Part shown: in pieces, positions 7,510 through 16,390 of the stretch
Position numbering within the stretch: position 1 is the first letter of the stretch
How the letters are laid out: each line of letters opens with the position of its first letter
NCBI GenBank assembly: GCA_029237775.1
Contig: JAQZBR010000004.1
Location: forward strand, 434,001-498,000
From: Bacteroidota bacterium
GTDB taxonomy: Bacteria; Bacteroidota; Bacteroidia; 2-12-FULL-35-15
Direction of reading: 5' to 3'
DNA: 64,000 bases
Position numbers and translations under genes: made by a program
Notes under the pieces: generated by a model
Told to the model about the DNA's origin: nothing
What the model saw: the letters and a program-made list of their open reading frames with translations, nothing else
Database searches by the model: none

Positions 7510-9936
7510 TTAAAAGGTAATTACAAGTGAGAATTTATAGGCGAGATTAGATTCGACATCGGGTTCCGAATACGGCCCGTAACGCATGAAAACACCACCA
7601 CCGATTCCGAGGTATGCGATGTTATAATAATTTACACGCAACAAATTATTGACAAGTACTCCACTTTCGTAAAATCCTTTTTCCATTGTTTTAAAACCAA
7701 GGTTCAAATGTTGCTTTGGATACGAGAGAGTCCCAAATCCAATGTTTGTGAATAATACAAACTGTGGCTGAAATTTCGGACGCTTAAATAACAGGGAACC
7801 AAAATCGTGAGATAAAAAGAGATTTGCGTACCGGTCATTCAGAAATTCATACAAACCCATGGTCTGAAATGTATTGTCAACATACAGGTAATTTCCTTTT
7901 GAGTTGCTTCCGTTTCCATTGAATAGATACGAATAAGGAACATTTCCGTTCAGATATCCCGCTTCTGCAAGGACTTTTGTTTTACCAAAATTTTTAATAA
8001 GAAAAGTCTTCTCGATCCCAGCTGAGATTTTCCGGTAATCATAATTCCCAAATCGATTCAAGTCTTTTATTCCTTCTGTATAAGCAAAATAAATGATCGG
8101 ATATTTTGTTCCATCGGAAAGCATTTGTCCGAATGATTGTATAAATCTTTCCTTGTATGCATACCGCCCTTTTATCCTGATCTCCGAAGATCTAAAACCG
8201 ATAGATGTTGCTGTTGAGTCATTTCTGTCGGGGAGAAATACATAATCAAACCTGGGAATCCGGAAGCTTTCATTATACGCAACATTTAATGTCAGATAAT
8301 TGAATGCTCTGAAATTAACAGACAGCTCTTTTTGCTCGATGAAGTCCATTCTGTAAGTCATAGAATTCCGGTTGAAATTGTATTTTGTATAAAAATATTG
8401 CGTCTTTCCGGGCTCAGCCAGGTCCCGTGAATATAAAGCCTTCACATAAAAATCTTTTGAATTTTTCTTCAAATTGAATTTAACATCAAATCCATATTTC
8501 GTGATCGAATCCTTATACCCGTAACCAATGTAACCTCCGGCCGAAAACCATTTACTGAGTCTGTCATTTGTATGCAAACCTATACCGCCTCTTATTACTT
8601 CATGATCGTTAAAAGCAACAATTTTATTCAGATCAATACTTATAATTGAAATAGGGATCTGAAGGGTAAATAACGCTTCGAAGATCTTCAAGGTGCGGTC
8701 GAAATGTTGCTTCTTACCCAGACTATCAATGACAACATATGTTTTCTTTTCTCTGGCATCCAATGTATCGATTCTGTGCTTCGCCCAATATGACTCATCT
8801 TTCTCAGTCGCATCGACAGCCATCACCACAGTTTTTTCATCGAACTCCTTCTTCTTAAGAGGGATGCCAAAGCTCACATTTGTGATATAGCTTTTTCCCG
8901 TCAGCTTCATTCCAACATATTTTGTCGGGTATTTTTTATAATGAAGCTCGTAGTTCAATTGTTCAGGAAACCATTGCGTTCCGTTTACTAAAGAGTACTG
9001 CTGCTGGATTTTTATGTCGACCAAACCTTTATCATATGGAGCAGCGATGACATTCTGAATTGCATAACCGTTAGAATTGATATACAATACACCTTCAAGT
9101 CCATCGAAATTTTTTCCTTTGTAAGGCCTGTAAGAAATCACAAACACGGAATCCTTTCCCTGAAACAATGTATCCTGCAATAAAAAGAAATATTTAGACG
9201 TGCTCCCAGACGTGATCGGATTCAGATAATTTTTTCCTAAGACCATAAAATGATCATCATAAAAACTGAAAGGTTGGAGATCAGTGGCAGAGGTTGAGAA
9301 CGAAGGGTTTTTAAATCCCGATACTTTTGTTCCGGTAACAGTTTCCTTGAGGTTCTCAGGGTAGAGATACTTCCTTTCAGTTACTGACTCCATCATCAGC
9401 AAATGCGAATTTTCTGAAAAAGTTCTGAGCTGCGACTTTAATGAATCTACTTTAGCGGAATCACTCTTACTTCGCACCTCATCTCGGTTATAAACCAGAT
9501 CCCAGTACGTTTTGCTGTATGTATTACAAACGTACGAATCGATTTTATCAGGATTGTTTTTATCGCGGTTAGCACTTGCAAGTTTAATGATACGATGTGC
9601 TGGGTTTTCTCCGGGAAGAATTTCAATCTCACCAAGGTCATAAGATCTTTTTTGCAATTCGATAATTACGTTTTTTGAGTTTTTCCAGACAGGATAATTT
9701 AAAACCTCATAACCAACATAACTAAAAGTAAGCTCTGAGAATTCCTTAGATGAACTTAGCTTAAATTTACCGTCAATGTCAGTGGATGTACCGGACTGTT
9801 CACCGGGAATAGCAATATTCACAAACGCAAGAGGAATTTTTTTATCAGCATCAATAACTCTTCCCTCAACCGAATATTGAGCGATTGAGAATTCTGATAA
9901 AAAACATAGCAATAAGAGAAAGGATGATCTGAGCAC
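7510..9936 (-). CDS. DUF5686 outer-membrane protein with CarboxypepD_reg-like domain
   Basis: A secreted protein of about 808 residues from the GTG at 9934-9936. It has a signal peptide (hydrophobic FLLLLCFLSEFSIA then Q), then a carboxypeptidase-regulatory-like beta domain (YSVEGRVIDADKKIPLAFVNIAI to SYVGYEVLNYPVW). The long remainder is of the DUF5686 type, with alternating aromatic strands typical of an outer-membrane barrel, ending in SLVITF. The same frame stays open to an ATG at 10008, but that ATG lies at the edge of the trhO terminator hairpin and adds a polar stretch before the signal peptide, so the GTG is preferred. The function is unknown; many relatives sit in the outer membrane. 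Confidence 0.82.
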   Translation of the reverse strand: MLRSSFLLLLCFLSEFSIAQYSVEGRVIDADKKIPLAFVNIAIPGEQSGTSTDIDGKFKLSSSKEFSELTFSYVGYEVLNYPVWKNSKNVIIELQKRSYDLGEIEILPGENPAHRIIKLASANRDKNNPDKIDSYVCNTYSKTYWDLVYNRDEVRSKSDSAKVDSLKSQLRTFSENSHLLMMESVTERKYLYPENLKETVTGTKVSGFKNPSFSTSATDLQPFSFYDDHFMVLGKNYLNPITSGSTSKYFFLLQDTLFQGKDSVFVISYRPYKGKNFDGLEGVLYINSNGYAIQNVIAAPYDKGLVDIKIQQQYSLVNGTQWFPEQLNYELHYKKYPTKYVGMKLTGKSYITNVSFGIPLKKKEFDEKTVVMAVDATEKDESYWAKHRIDTLDAREKKTYVVIDSLGKKQHFDRTLKIFEALFTLQIPISIISIDLNKIVAFNDHEVIRGGIGLHTNDRLSKWFSAGGYIGYGYKDSITKYGFDVKFNLKKNSKDFYVKALYSRDLAEPGKTQYFYTKYNFNRNSMTYRMDFIEQKELSVNFRAFNYLTLNVAYNESFRIPRFDYVFLPDRNDSTATSIGFRSSEIRIKGRYAYKERFIQSFGQMLSDGTKYPIIYFAYTEGIKDLNRFGNYDYRKISAGIEKTFLIKNFGKTKVLAEAGYLNGNVPYSYLFNGNGSNSKGNYLYVDNTFQTMGLYEFLNDRYANLFLSHDFGSLLFKRPKFQPQFVLFTNIGFGTLSYPKQHLNLGFKTMEKGFYESGVLVNNLLRVNYYNIAYLGIGGGVFMRYGPYSEPDVESNLAYKFSLVITF

Positions 9937-9970
9937 AAAAATATTTTTACGAATGTAATGCTTTGTGTCA

Positions 9971-10006
9971 AAAATAAAAAGCGGCAAAAGCTTGTGCTCT
10001 TGCCGC
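9971..10006 (-). terminator. Intrinsic terminator of trhO
   Basis: In minus-strand sense, GCGGCAAGAG and CTTTTGCCGC form a 10-bp stem with one G-U pair (arms 9997-10006 and 9981-9990, 6-base loop). It is followed by TTTTTATTTT (9980-9971). It begins 8 bases after the trhO stop. Confidence 0.85.
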
Positions 10007-10013
10007 ATAAAAA

Positions 10014-11063
10014 TTAGCTATTCTTCTGCGAAATAATATCTTTCAGATTGGGCCGCAACCGGCTTTTATAAACTGATAAAGAATCTTCTTTCTTTCTGCC
10101 TCTGCGAAGTGCTTTTTGTTCTTCAACACTTAAGGAAGCAATATGCATGCATTCCGGTGTGCAGCAACCGTTCATTTTAGCTGCGCATTCTTTACATTGT
10201 ATGAATAATAAATGACAATCATCATTCGCGCAATTCACATGCTCATCGCAAGAGGTACCGCATTGATGGCACTCAGCGATGACATCATCAGTAATCCTCT
10301 CACCTACACGTTCATCAAATACAAAGTTCTTCCCAATGAATTTTGAAGGCAATCCGGCTGCTTTGATCTGACGCACATAATCAATGATCCCACCATGAAG
10401 CTGGTTTACATCTTTAAAACCATGATGTTTTAAATATGCACTCGCTTTTTCGCAGCGTACTCCACCGGTGCAATACATCAGGATCTTCTTATCTTTTTTA
10501 TCTTTCAGCTCATCGATCACCATGGGCAGTTCTTCCCGGAATGTATCAGCATCCGGACAAAGCGCTCCGACAAATCTTCCCACTTCAGTCTCATAGTGAT
10601 TGCGCATATCCACGACAATAGTGTCTGGATCCTCCATGGCAGCATTGAATTCCTGTGCATTTAAATGATTCCCCACGTTGGTCACATCAAACTCGTTATC
10701 ATCGAGGCCGTCAGCAACGATCTTATGACGCACTTTCACTGCAAGCTTATAGAAAGATTTGCCATCGTCCTCAACGGCTATCTTTAAGGGAACATTTTCA
10801 AAACGCTTATCTGAATTCAGGTTAAATTTGAATATTTCCCAGTTCTCCTCCGGAACGCTCATCTGAGCATTGATACCCTCGTTCGCAACATAGATCCGCC
10901 CCAGGATATTGAGGGAATTCCATTGCTTAAATAAATTATCGCGAAGCTCTGTGGGATTGTCAATTATGACATATCGGTAAAACGAAACAGTGATCCTTTT
11001 AATGGTTTCCTCCTGAATACGTTTTTTAAGCTCCTTTTTGTTAACTCTGTTATGCAAGAACAT
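10014..11063 (-). CDS. trhO: tRNA uridine(34) hydroxylase, rhodanese type
   Basis: TrhO (YceA) hydroxylates the wobble uridine of tRNAs to ho5U in an oxygen-dependent reaction. The protein has the N-terminal ferredoxin-like domain (GRIYVANEGINAQ) and the rhodanese domain with catalytic cysteine in YCTGGVRCEKAS. A cysteine-rich C-terminal region follows (CHQCGTSC, CTPECMH), characteristic of the bacterial family. The frame is open to an ATG at 11162, but relatives begin with a short M-x-L-H/Y-N segment like MFLHN here, so the ATG at 11061-11063 (349 residues) is chosen. An intrinsic terminator follows the stop. Confidence 0.93.
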   Translation of the reverse strand: MFLHNRVNKKELKKRIQEETIKRITVSFYRYVIIDNPTELRDNLFKQWNSLNILGRIYVANEGINAQMSVPEENWEIFKFNLNSDKRFENVPLKIAVEDDGKSFYKLAVKVRHKIVADGLDDNEFDVTNVGNHLNAQEFNAAMEDPDTIVVDMRNHYETEVGRFVGALCPDADTFREELPMVIDELKDKKDKKILMYCTGGVRCEKASAYLKHHGFKDVNQLHGGIIDYVRQIKAAGLPSKFIGKNFVFDERVGERITDDVIAECHQCGTSCDEHVNCANDDCHLLFIQCKECAAKMNGCCTPECMHIASLSVEEQKALRRGRKKEDSLSVYKSRLRPNLKDIISQKNS

Positions 11064-11222
11064 AGTGTCGGGGATTTTAAAATATTCAACAAAGTTAAGC
11101 ATTCCGGAAGACATTTTAAACAGTTTTAAAATAAAACATATCACTCCTTTTACAGAATTCATAGAAGAGATAACATCATTAGCCCGTTTTTCTTTTGTTT
11201 TAAAAATTATTTAATTATTTTA

Positions 11223-14200
11223 ATGGTCTATTTACAGAACATGAACAATAATACCCTTGTACAATCCGGGGCTCTCCTCCTTCGGATTGATGAATTGAAC
11301 AACCGTGCACTTGAGATCTGCAGGAATGATCCTCATCAGGGGATCCTCCTCGCGGAAGAAGTACTTTCGCTGGCTTCAGATAATGAATACGAAATTCAGG
11401 TCCTGCGCGCTTATGCTTGCAGGGGAGCATGCCGCATATGGATAGGTGATTATGATCTTGCATTGAAGGATCTTTTTGAAGCACTTACCGGAATCCAAAA
11501 AGATAAAGACCGCAAATTTACCGCGGCTGTTTTTTATCACATTTTTTGCGCTTTCTATTTTCTTGCTGATTATGATAATGCTCTCAAATACGCTTTTGAC
11601 ATGCTGGCCAATGCAGAAAAAGCAAAAGATGTGAATGCAGAGGCGAATGCATTGAACGGTATAGGCACTGTTTACTACACAACAGGACAAAATGAAAAAG
11701 CTGTGGAAGTTCTTACTAAAGGTTTAGCTGTAGTAGAAAAGCTTGACGACAAGCATCTTCTTGCACGCATTCAGGATGGATTAGGCACCGCGTACTTTAA
11801 CTTAAAGAATATTGAACAATCAATCATCTTTAAAAACAAATGCCTCGAAACAGCAAGATCGATAGGCCTTAAACAAGTTGAGTCCTACGCGATAGACGGA
11901 TTGGGAAAGATCTATTTTTCAATAAACGATAAAAAGAATACAGAAAAATATTTCATGGAAAGCCTCGAGCTCCGTGAAAAGCTAGATTTCAAAGTTGGTA
12001 TTTCTGAAACAAATCTTCAGCTTGGCGAATTCTATTTAAAAACAAACCAGTCAGAAAAGGCTTTGCCGCACCTAGAAATTGCATTAAGGATCTCTTCTGA
12101 GATCAATGCCAAAGAGGTTATCTATAAAACTCATCAAACTCTCGCACAGTATTATGAGAAGATGAATAGCACCACTCAATTTATAGAGCACTTTAAAAAA
12201 CATTATCAGTACAAAGAAGAATTTTTCAGTGAGAAGAACAAGCAGCAGCTGAGAAGTGCTGAAATGCAATTCCGTATAACGCGTATAGAAGAAGAAAAAG
12301 AACTTCTCAGTTCAAAGAATAAAGAACTGGAAACGCTTTCTAACGACCTTTTACTTCTGAGCAATTTAGGGAAGACCATAACCTCACAATTAACTGTTGA
12401 AAGCATTAATAAAACCGTTTATGAGATCATCAATAATATGATGGATGCTCCTGGATTCGGTATTGGAGTTGTTAATGCAGAGAAAACATTTTTAGTATTT
12501 CCCGGATATATCGAAAAAGGCGAAATCCTGGAATCTTCCGGTTATGACTTAGGTGACGATAACCGCATGGCTTCTCTTTGTTTCAATAAAGAAATGGAAA
12601 TTGTGGTGAATGATTTCGAACTTGAAGCGGGAAAGTATATTAAGAAAAAGCTTAATCCGGTCGTTGGTGAATCTGTAAACTCTCTCATTTATCTGCCTCT
12701 AAAGGTTAATGATAGAAAGATCGGAGTGATCACAGTTCAAAGTTTCAACAAAAATGCATACGGTGAATATCAGCTTAACATTGTAAAAAATCTTGCTGTT
12801 TATTGTGGCATCGCGATTGAAAATGCTACAATGTATGAGCGTATGGAAGACCAGGTAGTTGAAAGGACAAAAGAAGTCGTAAGACAAAAGGAAGAGGTCC
12901 TGCGCTCTCATGAGCGGACCCATCTATTAAGCATCATCGGTCAGGAAATTATTTCAAGCACCGACTTTGATTCTATTTTCAAGAGCCTTCATAGTAGTGT
13001 TGGTAAGCTCATGAATGCTGATTGTTTTGGTGTTCGCATCTTCGACCCGAAACGTCAGGAGATAGAATACCGCTATGAAATGGAAAGGGGTGAACAGCTG
13101 CTTCCACTTACCGTTTCAATGAGTAACGAAGATAACTTTTCAGTGTGGTGTGTTAGGCATAAGAAAGAAATCTTCATCAACGATAATCAGAACGAGTATC
13201 ACAAATACACGAAAAAGATCGTGGTTCCTTCGGGAGACATGCCGCACTCACTTATCTTCTGTCCGATGATGATAGGTGAGCGCATAATCGGTGTTATTAC
13301 GGTTCAGAGTTTTATAAAAAATGCGTACGAACCATTACATATTGATATTCTGAAAACGCTCGGAACTTACACTGCTATTGCACTAGAAAATGCAAATCTG
13401 GTTGAAAATCTGGAAGAAAAAGTAAAAGAAAGAACTTCTGAAGTGGTAAAACAGAAAGAAGTGATTGAAGAGAAGAACAAACATATCACAGACAGCATCA
13501 AGTATGCTAAAAGGATTCAGGAAGCTATCATACCTGGTGAAAACATGGTACAGGCTATGCTTAAAAATTCCTTTGTTTTATATAAGCCGAAAGATATTGT
13601 CAGCGGAGATTTTTACTGGATCGAGCGAAAAGGAAATAAGATACTTTTCGCGGTGGTAGATTGTACAGGTCATGGCGTGCCGGGTGCTTTTATGAGCATC
13701 ATCGGATTTAACGGCCTTAATCAGATCGTTAATGAATATAATTATACAAAGCCTTCAGAGATCCTTACTCATCTGAATAAGATAATAAGTCATACGCTTC
13801 GCCAGCGCGTTGAAGATTCGGTGATACGTGACGGAATGGACATGGCGATATGCTCCATCGATCTGGAGACAAACAAGCTGGAATTTGCGGGGGCATTCAA
13901 CCCCTTGTTTATTATCCGCAACAATGAAGTTATGGAAGTGCGGGGGGACAAACAGCCAATTGGAAATTTTTTGGGCCACGAGAATTATGAGTTTACCAAT
14001 AAGGAGATCACTCTTTTTCCAAACGACAAACTTTATTTGTTTTCAGATGGTTTCGCGGATCAGTTTGGAGGACCTAACGGCAAAAAATTAAAGTACAATC
14101 ATTTCCGCAAGATGCTTCTTGATAATCATTCAAAACCAATGAAAGAACAGAAACAGTCTATTAACACTTTCTTCGAGGACTGGCGTCAGGGATTTGAGCA

Positions 14201-14237
14201 GATTGATGACGTTTGTATAATCGGGGTGGGTATTTAA
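11223..14237 (+). CDS. TPR-GAF-GAF-SpoIIE protein phosphatase
   Basis: A 1004-residue cytoplasmic signalling protein. Tetratricopeptide repeats occupy about residues 60-330 (ALNGIGTVYYTTGQNEKAVEVL and similar units), followed by a coiled coil near 340-385. GAF domains lie at about 395-545 and 590-745, each ending in a GVITVQSF strand and an AIALENA helix and each followed by an ERT-rich coiled coil. A PP2C-type SpoIIE phosphatase (about 790-1003) closes the protein, with VSGDFYW, VDCTGHGVPGAFMS and FSDGFADQFGG carrying the metal-binding aspartates. Such proteins dephosphorylate anti-sigma-antagonist-like partners. No partner is adjacent, so the pathway is unknown. The start codon is either 11223 or the ATG at 11241 (MNNN). 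Confidence 0.9.
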   Translation: MVYLQNMNNNTLVQSGALLLRIDELNNRALEICRNDPHQGILLAEEVLSLASDNEYEIQVLRAYACRGACRIWIGDYDLALKDLFEALTGIQKDKDRKFTAAVFYHIFCAFYFLADYDNALKYAFDMLANAEKAKDVNAEANALNGIGTVYYTTGQNEKAVEVLTKGLAVVEKLDDKHLLARIQDGLGTAYFNLKNIEQSIIFKNKCLETARSIGLKQVESYAIDGLGKIYFSINDKKNTEKYFMESLELREKLDFKVGISETNLQLGEFYLKTNQSEKALPHLEIALRISSEINAKEVIYKTHQTLAQYYEKMNSTTQFIEHFKKHYQYKEEFFSEKNKQQLRSAEMQFRITRIEEEKELLSSKNKELETLSNDLLLLSNLGKTITSQLTVESINKTVYEIINNMMDAPGFGIGVVNAEKTFLVFPGYIEKGEILESSGYDLGDDNRMASLCFNKEMEIVVNDFELEAGKYIKKKLNPVVGESVNSLIYLPLKVNDRKIGVITVQSFNKNAYGEYQLNIVKNLAVYCGIAIENATMYERMEDQVVERTKEVVRQKEEVLRSHERTHLLSIIGQEIISSTDFDSIFKSLHSSVGKLMNADCFGVRIFDPKRQEIEYRYEMERGEQLLPLTVSMSNEDNFSVWCVRHKKEIFINDNQNEYHKYTKKIVVPSGDMPHSLIFCPMMIGERIIGVITVQSFIKNAYEPLHIDILKTLGTYTAIALENANLVENLEEKVKERTSEVVKQKEVIEEKNKHITDSIKYAKRIQEAIIPGENMVQAMLKNSFVLYKPKDIVSGDFYWIERKGNKILFAVVDCTGHGVPGAFMSIIGFNGLNQIVNEYNYTKPSEILTHLNKIISHTLRQRVEDSVIRDGMDMAICSIDLETNKLEFAGAFNPLFIIRNNEVMEVRGDKQPIGNFLGHENYEFTNKEITLFPNDKLYLFSDGFADQFGGPNGKKLKYNHFRKMLLDNHSKPMKEQKQSINTFFEDWRQGFEQIDDVCIIGVGI

Positions 14238-14294
14238 AACCTTTTTTTTGATTTTAAATAAATATGGTGATATTTAGACCTTCAATACAGAGGT

Positions 14295-15236
14295 ATGCTA
14301 AGGAGTGAAAAAATATTAGTGATAGGCTCTTCGGGGCAGATCGGAACAGAGCTTGTTCAGAATTTGAGAGAAATTTACGGGATTGACTCAGTGATCGCTT
14401 CGGACGTTAAGGTGACAGAACAGGCGAAAGAAGGTCCTTTTGAAGTTATAGATGTGATGGACGCGGCAGGGCTGCTGGCGATTGTAAAACGTCACAAGAT
14501 CACTCAGGTCTATTTGCTGGCTGCTCTCTTATCTGCAACAGCTGAAAAGATGCCAAAATTCGGTTGGGATCTGAACATGCAGGGACTTTTTAATGTCCTT
14601 GACCTGGCAAAAGAAAAAATCATCAAACAAGTATACTGGCCAAGCTCAATCGCTGTTTTCGGGCCAAACACTCCGAAAGTCAATACGCCCCAGTTTACCA
14701 TTATGGAACCGAGCACTGTCTATGGGATCAGTAAGCAGGCGGGTGAAAGATGGTGTGAATATTATTTTAAAAAATATGCGGTCGATGTACGAAGCCTGAG
14801 GTATCCCGGTCTTATCGGATGGAAATCTGCACCGGGTGGCGGCACAACGGATTACGCTGTCCATATTTTTCACGAAGCCTTAAAATCAGCAAGTTACGAA
14901 TGTTTTTTATCAGAAAACACCATTCTGCCAATGATGTATATGCCGGACGCGATAAAAGCGACCATCGGTATAATGCAGGCGGATCCTTCAACAGTTAAGA
15001 TCCGTTCGAGCTATAACTTATCCGGATTCAGTTTTTCGCCAAAAGACATTGCATCTGAAATAAGGAAATATATCCCCGAATTCAAGATCAGTTATACGCC
15101 TGATTCCCGCCAGCAGATTGCCGACAGCTGGCCGCAAAGCATTGATTCACAGGAAGCTGAAAAAGACTGGGGATGGCGCCCGGAATACGACCTGGCAGGC
15201 ATGACGGAGGATATGATAAAAAATCTAAAAAAATAA
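14295..15236 (+). CDS. NAD-dependent epimerase/dehydratase, L-threonine 3-dehydrogenase-like
   Basis: A 313-residue extended short-chain dehydrogenase. The Rossmann motif GSSGQIG lies at about residues 12-18, SSIAVFG provides the catalytic serine region, and YGISK holds the catalytic tyrosine and lysine. The segments SLRYPGLIGWKSAPGGGTTDYAV and LPMMYMPDAIKATI are those of the SDR-type L-threonine 3-dehydrogenases that oxidise threonine to 2-amino-3-ketobutyrate. Substrate specificity is inferred by similarity only. The gene follows the SpoIIE protein by 57 bases but need not be related to it. Confidence 0.85.
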   Translation: MLRSEKILVIGSSGQIGTELVQNLREIYGIDSVIASDVKVTEQAKEGPFEVIDVMDAAGLLAIVKRHKITQVYLLAALLSATAEKMPKFGWDLNMQGLFNVLDLAKEKIIKQVYWPSSIAVFGPNTPKVNTPQFTIMEPSTVYGISKQAGERWCEYYFKKYAVDVRSLRYPGLIGWKSAPGGGTTDYAVHIFHEALKSASYECFLSENTILPMMYMPDAIKATIGIMQADPSTVKIRSSYNLSGFSFSPKDIASEIRKYIPEFKISYTPDSRQQIADSWPQSIDSQEAEKDWGWRPEYDLAGMTEDMIKNLKK

Positions 15237-15246
15237 TGCCATAAAC

Positions 15247-15296
15247 GTAACTTTGGATAAACGCTGACGTAAAACACGAGTACTTTGGATTAATCG
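15247..15296 (+). repeat. Direct repeat in the epimerase to YwqK gap
   Basis: GTAACTTTGGATAAACG (15247-15263) recurs as GTACTTTGGATTAATCG (15280-15296), 33 bases apart. The first copy contains a TAACTTTG that fits the Bacteroidota -7 consensus. The remainder of the 151-base gap shows nothing else recognisable. Confidence 0.4.
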
Positions 15297-15387
15297 TACC
15301 AATACCTGAGTTAGTCTAAAATACTATACTACTTTGTTTAAACTGTTATAACTTAGCTAAGATTCATACAAAAATTACCCTACTCCA

Positions 15388-16266
15388 ATGAGAAAAGTTG
15401 TTTTGATACTGTTGTTTATAACGTGCAAGATCTCCCTTGCGCAGTCATTCGAGCTTTCCGGAAAAGATACCATCAACTTTACTGATGCTAACGGAAAAAA
15501 ACAAGGTAAATGGGTTATCAAAAACATTACCTTACATAAACCTTGTTATGCTGACGATCAGATCGTGGAAGAAGGTAAATACATAGACAGCAAAAAAACA
15601 GGTCAATGGAAAGAATACTATTGCAATAAGAATATAAAAAGTGTTATTACTTACGAAAATAACCGCCCGAACGGTTATGCGAAGATGTATCATGACAATG
15701 GCAAAATAAAGGAAGAAGGCCTTTGGAAAAATAATCGCTGGGTTGGGGACTACAAATTATATTATGATAACGGACAAGTTCAGCAGGCATTTAAATTCAG
15801 TTCGACCGGTAAACGTACAGGTGAGCAGGTTTACTACTACGAGAACGGCCAGGTGATGATCACCGGTACTTTCAATGAAGGAAAAGAAGCCGGTGTTATC
15901 AAAGAATTCTATGAGAACGGTGATATCAAATCGGAGAAATCATTTAATGACGGAAATATTGACGTAGCAGCTACAAAAACTTACGAGCCTAAAAAACCTA
16001 TTGCACCGACCAAACCTGAAGAGAAACTTGAGGCTCCATTGGTAAAGGTTGATCCGAAAGAAAAACCAAACCTTTCGACTCCGTTCAATGGTGAAGGTTA
16101 TTGGAAGCTTTACAACTCAAACAAGCAGGTTTCTAAAGACGGTACATTTTCAAAGAACCGCTTGATTGAAGGAAAGGTTTATTTCTATGACAATGACGGG
16201 ATCCTAACTCGTATCGCGGTTTATAAGGGTGGTAAATACGTTGGAGATGCAGTTATGGAAGAATAA
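15388..16266 (+). CDS. Secreted YwqK/MORN-like repeat protein
   Basis: A 292-residue exported protein with a signal peptide (VVLILLFITCKISLAQ). It is built from short repeats of the form YYxNGxxxxxGxxxxxxxxGxWxxYY (for example WKEYYCNKN, MYHDNGKIKEEGLWKNNR, YYENGQVMITG), matching the YwqK antitoxin-like / MORN-related family. A proline- and lysine-rich linker at about 205-235 precedes a last repeat. The name of the family derives from a Bacillus antitoxin, but most Bacteroidota copies, like this one, are exported and have no adjacent toxin. The function is unknown. A strong terminator follows. Confidence 0.8.
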   Translation: MRKVVLILLFITCKISLAQSFELSGKDTINFTDANGKKQGKWVIKNITLHKPCYADDQIVEEGKYIDSKKTGQWKEYYCNKNIKSVITYENNRPNGYAKMYHDNGKIKEEGLWKNNRWVGDYKLYYDNGQVQQAFKFSSTGKRTGEQVYYYENGQVMITGTFNEGKEAGVIKEFYENGDIKSEKSFNDGNIDVAATKTYEPKKPIAPTKPEEKLEAPLVKVDPKEKPNLSTPFNGEGYWKLYNSNKQVSKDGTFSKNRLIEGKVYFYDNDGILTRIAVYKGGKYVGDAVMEE

Positions 16267-16304
16267 GTTTTCTTCTGACATTCCTGAAAAAACTTAATAT
16301 CTTT

Positions 16305-16337
16305 GGACTTATGAAAATCTCATAAGTCCTTTTTTTT
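16305..16337 (+). terminator. Intrinsic terminator after the YwqK-like gene
   Basis: GGACTTATGA (16305-16314), 5-base loop, perfect complement TCATAAGTCC (16320-16329), then eight T residues. Confidence 0.9.
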
Positions 16338-16390
16338 ATTTATACAAGGCGAGGTGCTCCTTCAACAATCAGATAATTAACATCAGCTAT

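Noticed and set aside
15388-16266. Toxin-antitoxin module suggested by the YwqK family name
   Set aside because: The protein has a signal peptide and no toxin-like gene lies on either side.
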